Assembly: GCF_001591545.1 (NCBI RefSeq)
Contig: NZ_BCVC01000002.1
Span: 124,001 to 188,000 of the forward strand
Origin: Lederbergia lenta NBRC 16444
GTDB lineage: Bacteria > Bacillota > Bacilli > Bacillales > Bacillaceae_C
Direction of reading: 5' to 3'
DNA: 64,000 bases
The stretch's first letter is position 1; the number at the start of each line of letters is the position of its first letter. This document shows positions 1-9,298 of the stretch, piece after piece. A program made the translations under genes and the position numbers. A model generated the notes under the pieces. That model saw only the letters and a list, made by a program, of their open reading frames with translations. It was not told the origin of the DNA and made no database searches.

Positions 1-747
1 ACAGAGATGAAGTTTATTGGACTAGCAAACTTTAAGGAAGCCTTGAATGACCCAATTTTTTGGAAATCTCTAAAAAACAATATGTTCGTCGTGGCAGCAT
101 CTGTACTAGGACAAGTACCTATAGCTCTCGGACTTGCCCTTCTATTAAATAGAAAACTAAAGGGCGGAAAAATTTTTCGAACACTTGGTTTTATGCCTGT
201 TGTTATCTCAACCGTTATTATTTCATTGGTATGGGGAATGATGTATAACTCGCGAATGGGATTGTTTAATCAATTGCTTACATCTGTCGGTTTGGAAAAT
301 TGGAAACAAAATTGGTTAGGTGATCCAAAATGGGCAATGATTGCAGTCTGTATTACAATCATTTGGCAATTCGTTGGTTTATATTTAATTATCTTTTTAG
401 CGGGACTACAAAATATTCCACAAGAAATTTATGAAGCAGCGGAAATAGATGGGGCATCTGGTTGGACCAAAACACTTTATATTACGCTTCCAATGATGAA
501 AGATATCATTACGATAGCTGTTATTCTATGTATTAGTGGAAGCCTTCGCACCTTTGACCTCATTTATGTAATGACCTCTGGTGGTCCAGGGCATTCTACA
601 GAAGTTTTGGCCATGTATATGTTTGAACAAACATTTTCTTCAACAAGATATGGATATGGTAGTGCTCTGTCGTTGTTTATCTTTTTCTTTAGTTTAGCTT
701 TGATTTATCTATCGACCGCAATTCTTCAAAGAAAAACAAAAAAGTAG
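1..747 (+). CDS. Sugar ABC transporter permease, MalF/UgpA type (5' partial)
   Basis: Inner-membrane subunit of a carbohydrate ABC importer. The frame is open to the left edge of the window and reads TEMKFIGLANF before the first ATG at 7, which matches the periplasmic-loop start of this family rather than a true N-terminus, so the first roughly 40-60 residues lie outside. Several hydrophobic segments are visible. The cytoplasmic EAA loop that contacts the ATPase is clear (YEAAEIDGASGWTKTLYITL, near residue 147). It is followed 18 bp later by a MalG-type permease, then by a kinase/regulator pair. The solute-binding protein is presumably upstream, outside the window. No ATPase gene follows. Substrate is unknown. 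Family assignment is secure. Confidence 0.93.
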   Translation, partial: TEMKFIGLANFKEALNDPIFWKSLKNNMFVVAASVLGQVPIALGLALLLNRKLKGGKIFRTLGFMPVVISTVIISLVWGMMYNSRMGLFNQLLTSVGLENWKQNWLGDPKWAMIAVCITIIWQFVGLYLIIFLAGLQNIPQEIYEAAEIDGASGWTKTLYITLPMMKDIITIAVILCISGSLRTFDLIYVMTSGGPGHSTEVLAMYMFEQTFSSTRYGYGSALSLFIFFFSLALIYLSTAILQRKTKK

Positions 748-765
748 TGAAAGGGAGAGAGGCTG

Positions 766-1635
766 ATGGAAAAAGTACTATTGAAACAACAGCATAACCC
801 TCAACTTGGATTGAAAAAATACTCGAAAAAGACAATAATTTATGTCATCCTCATTATTTATGCTTTGATAAATGCTTATCCGATTTTGTGGATGATATTG
901 AATTCGTTTAAGAATAGCTTGGAATTTGCAAAAAGTCCATTTGCGCTGCCAACAGAGTGGCTTATCGCAAATTATAAAACAGCCTGGGAAACAGCTCGAT
1001 TAGATACGTATTTTTTAAATAGTATCATCGTCTCCGTTGCTGCTGTTATTATAACCGTTTTCATTGGAGCGCTTGCTTCCTACTTTTTAGCCAGATTTAC
1101 ATATAAATGGGGAAAACCTTTATATGCCTTTTTTGTTTTCGGTTTGCTCATTCCGATTCATGCTACTTTAGTGCCTATGTTTTTACTTATGAAAAACTTA
1201 AATTTATTAAATACACATATTGGATTAATTCTGCCATACATCGCATTTAATTTGCCGATTACTATTTTCATCCTTGTTAGTTTTATGCGGGCTTTTCCAC
1301 AGGATATTGAGGAATCTGCAATAATGGACGGATGTGGTGTGTTTCGCATATTTTGGTCCATTATACTACCAATGACAATGCCCGCCATAGCGACTGTCGT
1401 TATCTTGAACTTTATTAACAATTGGAATGAATTTTCATTTGCATTAGTGTTAATCAATGATGATGCTTTAAAAACATTACCTTTAGGACTTGCTAATTTT
1501 GCGGGACAGTACACAACAAATTATGGTGCACAAATGGCTGGATTGACGCTTGCCATTATCCCAACAATTGTTATTTATATGCTATTGGAAGAATATCTTG
1601 TGAAAGGGATGACAGCGGGGGCGGTTAAAGGATAA
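766..1635 (+). CDS. Sugar ABC transporter permease, MalG/LacG type
   Basis: Second membrane subunit of the importer begun upstream. At 289 aa it has the normal family length, with about six membrane segments, the first at residues 25-47. The EAA loop EESAIMDGCGVFRIFWSIIL lies near residue 186, and the C-terminus (LVKGMTAGAVKG) is typical of MalG-type subunits. The start has a good GGGAGAG ribosome site 8 bases before the ATG. It lies 18 bp after the MalF-type gene and 38 bp before the sensor kinase, so all four genes probably form one operon. There is no ATPase gene nearby. Substrate unknown. Confidence 0.94.
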   Translation: MEKVLLKQQHNPQLGLKKYSKKTIIYVILIIYALINAYPILWMILNSFKNSLEFAKSPFALPTEWLIANYKTAWETARLDTYFLNSIIVSVAAVIITVFIGALASYFLARFTYKWGKPLYAFFVFGLLIPIHATLVPMFLLMKNLNLLNTHIGLILPYIAFNLPITIFILVSFMRAFPQDIEESAIMDGCGVFRIFWSIILPMTMPAIATVVILNFINNWNEFSFALVLINDDALKTLPLGLANFAGQYTTNYGAQMAGLTLAIIPTIVIYMLLEEYLVKGMTAGAVKG

Positions 1636-1673
1636 TCTGGAAGAACAGATCTCAGCGTAAAGAGGCGAGTGTC

Positions 1674-3443
1674 ATGAAAAATATGCTGTTTTTTTCCAGG
1701 TGGAATCTACAATGGAAGTTTTTATTTCTCTTTTTGTTGCTCGTATTACTTCCGATGCTGGCTTTCAGTATTTTTATTTACAATCAAGCGAATAAAGCTG
1801 TCCAGGTCCAAGCAGTTAATAATGTAAAGAGCCATTTAGAAAAGATGAACCAAAATTTATTAACTGCGTTACAGGATATAGAAGATATTTCAGCCTATAT
1901 GATATATAGCGAGGATATCCGTTCTTTTTTACAGTCATCTAATCCAGTAGATAGTAATTTATATAGCAAAAGAATAAACGGATTTGCTGTATTTCATCTT
2001 ACATCCAAGCCATATCTGAATTCCATTTCACTCCAAAATTTTAGTGGAAGTCAAATGGATATCGGAACAAATCTTGGTGAAAATGATGAGAGTAAATGGA
2101 GAAATAAAGCAGAAATGCTTAAGGGAAAGATTTTTTGGAGTGATGCTTATTCCATTAAGGATCAATGGGGAAGAGAAAATAAAGTGATTACGCTATATCG
2201 TGTAATCAATGATTTGAATGACTTTACATCAGCACTTGGAATGGTGGCGATCCGACTTGATGCAGAAAAGTTGTATCGCAAAATGGAACCAGACTTTCAA
2301 AATATAGAGGAGATTTACGTTCTTAATCGTAATGGAGATGTCATACTTCACTCTAATCCGAAGTTAATTGGCCATCCGTATCCTAAAGATAGTATCGCCA
2401 CAGCCATTCAAAAAGGTAAAGGTAGTTCTGTGTCTCTTGATTTTAAAGAAAATAAAGTCAATTATACTGCAGTTGCTGGTCCTATAGAAGGTACCAACAT
2501 GGTCGTGCTCGGAATTGTGAATAAAGAAAATGTAGCTCAAGGTATTTCATCGATCCAAGAATCCATTCTTATCATGATGGTTGTATTAACTACTTTGGGT
2601 TTACTGGCGCTGCTAGGATTTTACCAATTTAATATAAAAAGGATTAAAATATTGGCTAATCAAACGAAACAAGTAGAAAAAGGGGATTTTACCGCAAAAG
2701 TCTCGGTAAAATCGGGAGATGAAATTGGTTTATTGGGTTTAAGATTCAATAAAATGGTGGAGCGTTTAAAGCATTTAGTAGAAAATGAATATCAAATGGA
2801 AATTAGAAATCGTGAATCCGAATTAAAGCTACTGCAAAGCCAAATCAATCCGCATTTTCTTTATAACACTTTAGACATGATCCGTTGGACAGCACGACTA
2901 GAAAGTGCGGGGGAAACAAGCAAATTAATTGAGCAACTTTCCAAGATGTTTCGTATTAGTTTAAACCGTGGCAAACCATGGATCACGCTGAAAGATGAAC
3001 TAACATACAATCAAATCTACCTAGAGTTTCAAAAAAGAAGGCTCGGGGATAAGTTGAAATTCACTATATACTGTGACTATAGAGTGCTAGAAAGTTTTGT
3101 GTTGAAACAAATGATTCAGCCGCTAATTGAAAATAGCCTTCAGCATGGTTTTGAAAATAAGCGTATAGTACGGCATATATATATACGTAGCTATCTTGAA
3201 CATGACATGCTAATTATTGATGTAATTGATAATGGGGAAGGCTTTAATACTAACCATTTTAATGATGCTATAAAGACAGGATTTGCCTTGCAAAATATTC
3301 ACTCAAGGTTGCAAACGGCATTCGGGAAATCTGCAAACATCACAATAAAACAAATAAACTCTCCAGGAGCATGGATAAGAATAACACATCCATATACTGA
3401 ATCTTTATTAGAAAATGATATGGAGGTCAAAGGAGTGAAATAA
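1674..3443 (+). CDS. Sensor histidine kinase, YesM/LytS-like (His_kinase, HATPase)
   Basis: Membrane sensor kinase of a YesM/YesN-type pair. Transmembrane helix 1 spans about residues 14-36, followed by a large extracellular sensor (dCache-like, about 40-290), helix 2 (about 295-318), a HAMP linker (about 320-372), a His_kinase domain with the phospho-acceptor in NPHFLYN (H394), and a GHKL ATPase domain with the N-box LIENSLQHGF (about 484) and G-box DNGEGF (about 516). Length 589 aa is normal. It is directly followed by its response regulator with no gap, and preceded by two sugar permeases, so it probably senses the sugar taken up by that importer. The ligand cannot be inferred. Confidence 0.93.
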   Translation: MKNMLFFSRWNLQWKFLFLFLLLVLLPMLAFSIFIYNQANKAVQVQAVNNVKSHLEKMNQNLLTALQDIEDISAYMIYSEDIRSFLQSSNPVDSNLYSKRINGFAVFHLTSKPYLNSISLQNFSGSQMDIGTNLGENDESKWRNKAEMLKGKIFWSDAYSIKDQWGRENKVITLYRVINDLNDFTSALGMVAIRLDAEKLYRKMEPDFQNIEEIYVLNRNGDVILHSNPKLIGHPYPKDSIATAIQKGKGSSVSLDFKENKVNYTAVAGPIEGTNMVVLGIVNKENVAQGISSIQESILIMMVVLTTLGLLALLGFYQFNIKRIKILANQTKQVEKGDFTAKVSVKSGDEIGLLGLRFNKMVERLKHLVENEYQMEIRNRESELKLLQSQINPHFLYNTLDMIRWTARLESAGETSKLIEQLSKMFRISLNRGKPWITLKDELTYNQIYLEFQKRRLGDKLKFTIYCDYRVLESFVLKQMIQPLIENSLQHGFENKRIVRHIYIRSYLEHDMLIIDVIDNGEGFNTNHFNDAIKTGFALQNIHSRLQTAFGKSANITIKQINSPGAWIRITHPYTESLLENDMEVKGVK

Positions 3444-4985
3444 GTGATGTTTAAAGTATTGATCGTTGATGATGAGCAGATTATTTGTATGGGACTTAGG
3501 CAAACTGTTCCTTGGCAGAAAATAGGGGCGAAAGTAATTGGTGAAGCATATGACGGGGAAGAAGCGCTTGGAATGATTGAACGAATGGATATTGATTTAG
3601 TCATTTCTGATGTCAAAATGCCAATAATGGATGGGTTAGAATTGGCCGAGCACATTGAAGCGCGGCATCCCCATATAAGAATGATCATTATTAGTGGCTA
3701 TGACGAATTTAATTATGCAAAGCGTGCACTTCAGTTTAAAGTAAGCGACTATTTACTGAAACCTGTAGATATTGATGAATTATTGGAAACTGTAAGGAAA
3801 GTTAAAATTGAAAAGAAGCAAGAAAAACAGAGGGAATGGCATTATTCTATGAACCAAGTTTTAATCACTTTAGCAATGGAGCAAGAACTAGAAAATAAAG
3901 AGTTCGACAAACGTTGTTTAAATAAAGGATACCGGCTTATTGGAAGTGAAATGGAGGATTACGCTGCAACGATTCTCCACTTACCTGACAAGGAAAAAAG
4001 TAAAATCAAAAAGCAATGGAATCTTCAGTTAGAAAAAGAATTACTAGCAAGAGGGATTCATGGAACTTCTGTTTTTATAAGTAAAAATCGCTTGATTACG
4101 TGTTGTAATCTAATTGAGAGTGATGCACAAACAATGTCTATATTAAACGAAATTGTTTTGGCTATTCATAAAAACTTGGGACATAAACTGAAATTTTGCT
4201 TTTCATCTTATTCAGCTTCAGCTAGAGAATTGCCTGATCAATACCAGTTATTAATAAAAAGTATGCGGGCACATCCATTTCAACAAGAAGCTGTATACAA
4301 TACAGAAGAACTCGACTTAACTATAATGAAAAAGGAAATACCTGCATTTTTTGAACACCAATTTAAAAATATGGACAAGTTAGATGAAGACGATTTAATT
4401 CGGTTTACTAAAAGTCTGTTTCAATATTTTCAAGAGAATGCTTGGTATATCGAGGAAATTATAATATATTTAAAAACATTCGAAGAAAAGTTTTTTATAG
4501 AATTAAAAGATGTGGTGCAACTTCAAATGCTTCATCGAGTGAATGCAGATGTTTATAATTCATATAACCAAATGGAACTACTATTTTTAGCTGATCTCAG
4601 AGCATTTTTTACCTATAGAAACAAGCTTGACCAAGGAAGACAGCAATTGCTTGCTAAACAAGCGGTAACTTATATGAAAGAACATTTTTCAAGTGATTTA
4701 AAAGCTACAGAGGTAGCAGATGTAATAAATGTGTCAGCTAATTACTTTAGCCAATTAATTAAACAAGAAACAGGTCAGCACTTCAATGATTATTTACATT
4801 TTATTCGTATTAATCATGCAAAAACATTATTGCAAGAAACACCTTATCGTATTTTTGAAATTGCAGACATGGTGGGTTATAAAGATTATAAGTATTTTGT
4901 GCATATATTTAAGAAAACAACGAATATAACCCCGACTCAATATAGGAATATGGGAATGAAAAATGTCGTTATAAATGGGGAGTAA
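3444..4985 (+). CDS. Response regulator, YesN-like, CheY-AraC
   Basis: DNA-binding partner of the preceding kinase. It has a CheY-like receiver at residues 1-120 (VDDE acidic pair, phospho-acceptor D56 in SDVKMPIMDG, LLKPVD lysine), a variable middle, and a C-terminal AraC/XylS double helix-turn-helix (about 410-505, ending in the typical GYKDYKYFVHIFKK signature). Translation may start at GTG 3444 or ATG 3447; AGGAG at 3431-3435 sits 8 or 11 bases upstream, slightly favouring the GTG. The start abuts the kinase stop codon, indicating translational coupling. It likely activates the adjacent sugar-uptake operon. Confidence 0.93.
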   Translation: MMFKVLIVDDEQIICMGLRQTVPWQKIGAKVIGEAYDGEEALGMIERMDIDLVISDVKMPIMDGLELAEHIEARHPHIRMIIISGYDEFNYAKRALQFKVSDYLLKPVDIDELLETVRKVKIEKKQEKQREWHYSMNQVLITLAMEQELENKEFDKRCLNKGYRLIGSEMEDYAATILHLPDKEKSKIKKQWNLQLEKELLARGIHGTSVFISKNRLITCCNLIESDAQTMSILNEIVLAIHKNLGHKLKFCFSSYSASARELPDQYQLLIKSMRAHPFQQEAVYNTEELDLTIMKKEIPAFFEHQFKNMDKLDEDDLIRFTKSLFQYFQENAWYIEEIIIYLKTFEEKFFIELKDVVQLQMLHRVNADVYNSYNQMELLFLADLRAFFTYRNKLDQGRQQLLAKQAVTYMKEHFSSDLKATEVADVINVSANYFSQLIKQETGQHFNDYLHFIRINHAKTLLQETPYRIFEIADMVGYKDYKYFVHIFKKTTNITPTQYRNMGMKNVVINGE

Positions 4986-5053
4986 TGGATATAACAAACA
5001 CGGAATCTAGCTATTTTAATTATTTTGTGAAGTGATAAAAAATTCATACAATG

Positions 5054-5082
5054 TACTATTTAACTATTTGCTATAAATAGTA
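5054..5082. promoter_or_regulatory. Inverted repeat between regulator gene and MFS gene
   Basis: An 8-bp perfect inverted repeat (TACTATTT at 5054-5061, AAATAGTA at 5075-5082) separated by 13 bases lies in AT-rich DNA about 110 bp before the MFS start. The following TATAGTATATTAG stretch could hold a -10 box. It may be an operator for the MFS gene or a weak hairpin. Only the symmetry is seen; no binding protein is known. Confidence 0.3.
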
Positions 5083-5101
5083 TAGTATATTAGTAACCTA
5101 A

Positions 5102-5140
5102 GCAGCCAACCCTGCGTTATAGGGAAGGATGCTTTTCTTT
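5102..5140 (+). terminator. Probable intrinsic terminator after YesMN operon
   Basis: The arms 5102-5113 and 5121-5132 pair as GCA/TGC, CC/GG and CCCT/AGGG with small internal mismatches around a 7-base loop, followed by TTTTCTTT. It lies 117 bp after the regulator stop codon and ends the first transport/sensor operon. Confidence 0.6.
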
Positions 5141-5190
5141 ATAAGAATGATCTTGTATGGAAAATATGAATGATTAGAGGAAGTAACTTT

Positions 5191-6366
5191 ATGTCAAACA
5201 ACCATTCTCGCTGGAAACTTAAATTGTTTTTGTTTTTTGGAAGTTCGATTAGCGCGCTCGTTGTTAGTTTTCTACCACTTTATTTTCAAAAAAAGGGTAT
5301 AACAAATGCTCAAATAGGCATGTTTTTAGCACTTGGTACATTTGTAGGTTTGATCTCACAACCTACTTGGGGATATTTAAGTGACAAATTTAAAACTGTG
5401 AAAACAATCTTGATCATTTGTTTGCTAGGAGTCCTAATTGGAGTTATCTGGATATTCAAACTTGAATCGCTTATCTGGGTTTTCGTTGCGGGTTCATTCT
5501 TTTTCTTCTTTTTTTCAGCAATTAACCCATTGTCAGACAACCTATCTAAACGAATTGCTGATGAACAGAAGGTTTCCTTTGGATCCATTCGATCATGGGG
5601 ATCTTTTGGCTTTGCTGTCATTTCCCTTGGAAGCGGTTTCTTATTTACTGCTATTAGTGTTGAATACCTTTCTATCCCAATGTTCCTCATCGCAATCATC
5701 GCTTTTATATTGGCGCTTGGACTGCAAGATGCAAAAACTGGAACGAAGAAAGTGAATTTAAAGGAAATAGGTCAGTTTTTTAAGGATCCAACATTATTAA
5801 TGTTCTTTTTATTAGTGTCTTTCATTTCAATGACACATCGCACCAACGACAGCTTTGTCAGTTTGTATTTATTTAGCATCGGTGGCGATGAAATGTTAGT
5901 TGGCTGGCTTTGGTTTATCGGTGTATTAAGTGAAGCTATATTATTCTTTTTAAGCGCTATTTGGTTTAAGGCTGAACATCCAATCAAGTATATTATATTT
6001 GCCGGTTTTCTATATTTTATAAGATGGATGATGACTGCCTTCATCACGGATCCAGCAATTCTTCTTTCCATTCAAGTATTGCATGGTGTATGTTTTGCTA
6101 TTCTCTTTTTGGGAGCTATCGAATATTTGTATAAAGTGGTTCCATCAGAAATGCAGGCTACCGGTCATATGGTGTTTATGGGAATTGCCTTTGGAATTAC
6201 TGGTATCATTGGCTCATCTCTAGGTGGAATGATTTTTGATAGATTTAGTGGTACAGCACTTTATCTGTCAATGGCTGCATCAGCCCTTACCGGAATGATT
6301 GGATTTATTATATTTTACTATAAAGAGCGGAATAAAGAGGTTATAATGGCGATTGAGAAATCATAG
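5191..6366 (+). CDS. MFS transporter (MFS_1-like/PPP-type)
   Basis: Twelve-helix secondary transporter of about 391 aa. The frame opens at ATG 5170, but ATG 5191 is preceded by TAGAGGAAG at a proper distance, so the start is placed there and the protein begins MSNNHSRWKLKLF. The first helix and loop (LPLYFQKKGITNAQIGMFLA) and the conserved loop GYLSDKFKTVKT between helices 2 and 3 (the MFS motif-A region) resemble the MFS_1-like/nucleoside-galactoside-type subfamily. It stands alone between the first two-component operon (terminator at 5102) and the convergent phosphatase gene. Substrate is unknown; a sugar is plausible from the neighbourhood only. Confidence 0.88.
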   Translation: MSNNHSRWKLKLFLFFGSSISALVVSFLPLYFQKKGITNAQIGMFLALGTFVGLISQPTWGYLSDKFKTVKTILIICLLGVLIGVIWIFKLESLIWVFVAGSFFFFFFSAINPLSDNLSKRIADEQKVSFGSIRSWGSFGFAVISLGSGFLFTAISVEYLSIPMFLIAIIAFILALGLQDAKTGTKKVNLKEIGQFFKDPTLLMFFLLVSFISMTHRTNDSFVSLYLFSIGGDEMLVGWLWFIGVLSEAILFFLSAIWFKAEHPIKYIIFAGFLYFIRWMMTAFITDPAILLSIQVLHGVCFAILFLGAIEYLYKVVPSEMQATGHMVFMGIAFGITGIIGSSLGGMIFDRFSGTALYLSMAASALTGMIGFIIFYYKERNKEVIMAIEKS

Positions 6367-6379
6367 TGATGTAGAGTGT

Positions 6380-6462
6380 GATTAGCACCAATCTTGTATA
6401 TGGCGTTCCCACTCTCGTATAAAGCGATTCCATTCTTGTGAAGCAAGTTAACTCCGGTTTAG
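6380..6462. repeat. Degenerate tandem repeat, about 21-bp period
   Basis: Three to four diverged copies of a unit containing (T/C)CTTGTATA are visible (CAATCTTGTATA, CACTCTCGTATA, CATTCTTGTGAA, then a poor copy). The shared GT falls at 6396, 6417 and 6438, a spacing of 21 bp. It lies between convergent genes. It shows the same phasing as the arrays near 9300, 9465 and 45480 but has a different unit. Confidence 0.5.
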
Positions 6463-6499
6463 TATGATCTATGGTCGCTATATTTAAACGAAAGAGATA

Positions 6500-6527
6500 G
6501 TTCCCACTGCAAACATGCAATGGGAAC
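6500..6527 (-). terminator. Probable terminator of the yfkJ-like unit
   Basis: AGTTCCCA (6500-6507) pairs with TGGGAACC (6521-6528), with an inner TGC/GCA helix around AAACA. It lies directly downstream (on the minus strand) of the phosphatase stop codon. The trailing sequence ATCTCTTTCG is only moderately T-rich. Confidence 0.5.
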
Positions 6528-6534
6528 CACTCCT

Positions 6535-6996
6535 CTATAAATCCTCTTTGATTTTATCAAGTAATACCCTACACCCCTCACTAACGAGGTCATATGTTTC
6601 TTGGAAATCTCCTGTGTAATAAGGATCTGGTACATCAGATTTATGATCAGTTAGATCTAATAAGCGAAAAATCTTTGGATGTTCTGGCTTACCGAGTATG
6701 TTATACATATTGTGAATATTGCTTTCGTCCATTCCGACAATATAATCAAATTTTTCAAAGTCCTCAGTAGTAAACTGTCGACCTACGAGCCCTTCTGCGC
6801 TGATCCCATATTCATTTAGTTTACTCAATGTCCCTTTATGTGGGGGAGAACCGATATGCCAATCTCCAGTTCCAGCAGAGTCAGTTGAAATTTGCTCATC
6901 TAGTGTATCTTTTTTCACCATATCTTTGAATATTGCTTCAGCCATTGGTGATCGGCATATATTGCCAAGACAGACAAACAGTACATTAATCATCAT
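6535..6996 (-). CDS. yfkJ: Low-molecular-weight protein tyrosine phosphatase
   Basis: Cytosolic phosphatase that removes phosphate from tyrosine (in some relatives arginine) residues. The P-loop CLGNICRS (C9 nucleophile, R15) follows the first strand, and the general acid lies in DPYYTG near residue 124. Length 153 aa is normal. The sequence follows B. subtilis YfkJ, as remembered, more closely than YwlE. The start has GGAGG 7 bases before ATG, with two adjacent Met codons. It overlaps the end of the upstream SLAP-domain gene by 11 bp, so the two are co-transcribed and translationally coupled. Substrate proteins are unknown. Confidence 0.9.
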   Translation of the reverse strand: MMINVLFVCLGNICRSPMAEAIFKDMVKKDTLDEQISTDSAGTGDWHIGSPPHKGTLSKLNEYGISAEGLVGRQFTTEDFEKFDYIVGMDESNIHNMYNILGKPEHPKIFRLLDLTDHKSDVPDPYYTGDFQETYDLVSEGCRVLLDKIKEDL

Positions 6997-7384
6997 TTAA
7001 AACCTCCACATTTATATTCAATTGATGTAACGCTTCGTTCCAATGTATTACCATCTCTTTTGAAAAAACAAATGACCAAGGCTGTGAACAATGCGGATTA
7101 ATAATAAGGTTGGGTTTGAATCTGCCTTCAGCTATTAAAGTATCATCAGAGTTAGTAACTTTTATATAAGCTTGATTGATGTGTAAAGAATCCGGATACC
7201 CATTATTAAGTAAAACGGTGACAACGAATCCCCCATTATCTTTATAATTTGAGATCACTGCTTTAGTTGTTAATTGGTTTTCAGTGAATGGAAGAGCGGA
7301 CACGATACGAGTGAATTTTTCCTTTTGATCATCAGCCATCGTTTTTTCCCAAACAGACTGGAATTGTATTCGATATGTATTCAT
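6986..7384 (-). CDS. SLAP-domain-like protein
   Basis: A 132-aa protein without signal peptide or membrane helix. The pattern of an N-terminal IQFQSVWEK segment and a C-terminal CSQPWSFVFSKEM segment resembles the SLAP domain found in Bacillus proteins linked to accessory Sec/S-layer assembly. That assignment is from memory and tentative. It precedes and overlaps the tyrosine phosphatase gene by 11 bp. Its own start at 7384 is preceded by AAAGGTGGTGG. What the protein does is unknown; coupling with a phosphatase may be incidental. Confidence 0.6.
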   Translation of the reverse strand: MNTYRIQFQSVWEKTMADDQKEKFTRIVSALPFTENQLTTKAVISNYKDNGGFVVTVLLNNGYPDSLHINQAYIKVTNSDDTLIAEGRFKPNLIINPHCSQPWSFVFSKEMVIHWNEALHQLNINVEVLNDD

Positions 7385-7677
7385 GATCCACCACCTTTAA
7401 GTGAGGACCATTAGGCATGGCCCTACGTTTTATCTTCTTATTCATCTTACCTCTTTTTTGGTTGGTTTGAAAGGCAGGCATGAATAATCTCTCCTGTCGG
7501 CTGTATGATATCCTTTATGTTTTGATAGCAAACTTATATCAATTGTAGCAAGTGAAATCGATAGTATAATAGATTCTTACTTTAAGAGGAATCTAATTTA
7601 TGGCAATTTAAGCGTCCAAAAACAGCTAAAATGAAGTAAGATATAGAGGACAAATGAAAAAAAACTGAGGTATAAAT

Positions 7678-8094
7678 ATGAATAAAAAAAACTTATGGCT
7701 AACAGCTGCGATTGTATGGTGTGTAGCCATTTTTCTTGCATCGGCTTCACCTTCCGCCACTGGTGGCAATACAGAAATGCTCATCCAGCGATTTTTTCAA
7801 CTTACGGACAGTCAAGCAGCATTTTTTAACGTAGCCTTTCGAAAATTTGTTCATCTAAGTGCATTTGGGCTTCTGGCTATATTAATTTTCAATGGAATTG
7901 GTCAGAAAAGGCCTTGGCTAGCGTGGCTATTAACAACGATATACGCCGCTACAGATGAAATCCACCAGGCTTTTCTGCCAGAAAGAACTGGGTCGGTGAT
8001 GGATGTTGGACTAGATTCAATTGGTGCACTGCTGGCAGTATGTGGGATGATGTACCTAAAGAAAAAACGGCTTCAACATTTGAAAAGAAGCTAA
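7678..8094 (+). CDS. VanZ family membrane protein
   Basis: A 138-aa membrane protein with an N-terminal helix (residues 6-23), two further helices (about 62-78 and 82-95) and a C-terminal helix. Conserved VanZ features are FRKFVHLSAFGLLA, the TDEIHQAFLPERTGSVMDV motif and DSIGALLA. VanZ domains are linked to teicoplanin resistance in enterococci, but most Bacillus members have no assigned role. It lies 50 bp upstream of manA in the same direction and may share its transcript. Confidence 0.88.
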   Translation: MNKKNLWLTAAIVWCVAIFLASASPSATGGNTEMLIQRFFQLTDSQAAFFNVAFRKFVHLSAFGLLAILIFNGIGQKRPWLAWLLTTIYAATDEIHQAFLPERTGSVMDVGLDSIGALLAVCGMMYLKKKRLQHLKRS

Positions 8095-8144
8095 ACTAGG
8101 TTAAAATGTGGTATAGATACAGCGTGGAAAGGATGATGATAGAA

Positions 8145-9089
8145 ATGAAACAACCATTATTTTTAGAACCAGTTTTTCAAGAAAGAATTTGGGGTGGTAC
8201 TGCTTTAAAAGAGAAATTTGGCTATGACATTCCATCTGATCTTACAGGTGAATGCTGGGCGATTTCTGCCCATCCAAATGGACCATCAATTGTAAAAAAT
8301 GGTGAGTTTGCTGGTAAAACATTAATCGAACTGTGGACAGAACAGAAAAAATTATTTGGAGACCATGATACAGAAGTATTCCCTCTTTTAACAAAGATTT
8401 TGGATGCGAATACAGATTTATCTGTTCAAGTTCACCCAAATGATGAGTATGCAAAACTTCATGAAAATGGAGAATTAGGAAAAACGGAATGCTGGTATAT
8501 TATTGATTGTGAAGACGGTGCTGAAATCATTTTCGGTCATAACGCACATACGAAAGCAGAATTTGTAGAGATGATTGAGAAAGGTGAATGGAATCATTTG
8601 CTACGAAAAGTGAAAATTAAACCAGGTGACTTTTTCTACGTACCTAGCGGGACGATCCATGCACTTGGTGAAGGAACTGTCGTGCTCGAAACACAACAAA
8701 GCTCTGACACGACATATCGTCTATATGATTATGATCGTGTTGGTCAAGATGGCAAATTGCGTGAACTACATATTGATAAATCAATCGAAGTTTCTACGAT
8801 TCCACATCGTGATGCAGTAGCAACACCTGAACAAAGTACAATCCCAGGCGCTAGCATTACAAAATTTGTAGAAGCCGAATATTTCACTGTTTATAAATGG
8901 GACATTGATGGTAAAGCACAATTTGAATTTAAACCATTCGTACTAGCGAGCGTCATTGATGGACAAGGAACATTAACTATCGATAGTGAAACATATTCAA
9001 TCAAAAAGGGAGATCATTTTATCATCCCAGCAAATGCGGGTACTTTTGAGGTAGAAGGAAAAGCGAAGCTGATTGTATCACATGTTTAA
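8145..9089 (+). CDS. manA: Mannose-6-phosphate isomerase, class I
   Basis: Zinc enzyme interconverting mannose-6-phosphate and fructose-6-phosphate. It has the short Bacillus-type cupin architecture (314 aa), closely matching B. subtilis ManA/Pmi along its length. Expected metal-site motifs are QVHPND, KTECWYII and PSGTIHALG, and the active-site segment ETQQSSDTTYRLYDYDR is intact. The frame is open from 8106, but AAAGG at 8128-8132 is correctly spaced only for ATG 8145, giving MKQPLFLEPVFQERIWGG. It follows the VanZ gene by 50 bp. In this window it would be the last step bringing mannose from the downstream mannosidase island into glycolysis, although it lies 30 kb away. Confidence 0.95.
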   Translation: MKQPLFLEPVFQERIWGGTALKEKFGYDIPSDLTGECWAISAHPNGPSIVKNGEFAGKTLIELWTEQKKLFGDHDTEVFPLLTKILDANTDLSVQVHPNDEYAKLHENGELGKTECWYIIDCEDGAEIIFGHNAHTKAEFVEMIEKGEWNHLLRKVKIKPGDFFYVPSGTIHALGEGTVVLETQQSSDTTYRLYDYDRVGQDGKLRELHIDKSIEVSTIPHRDAVATPEQSTIPGASITKFVEAEYFTVYKWDIDGKAQFEFKPFVLASVIDGQGTLTIDSETYSIKKGDHFIIPANAGTFEVEGKAKLIVSHV

Positions 9090-9298
9090 TGGTAGTAAGT
9101 ATGGAACAAATCGGGCGCGATGGTTAGTAAACATCGAAAAAAATTATTCGATCTCACCGTTTTATGAAAACTTGCCGAGTAAAATAATGGATTTTATTCA
9201 CTTAAGCAGTTAAATGCTAGGCCAGTCATTACGCTAATTAATAATATTAGAAATCCAAATAAAAGTTAATTACAACTAGTAAAACCCCAGCCACAATG

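Noticed and set aside
1158-1514. A 118-codon minus-strand open frame inside the MalG-type permease
   Set aside because: It is antisense to a well-supported permease and has no family features.
5310-6071. Antisense and shifted frames inside the first MFS gene
   Set aside because: The 391-aa MFS frame has continuous membrane segments and a ribosome site; the others have none.
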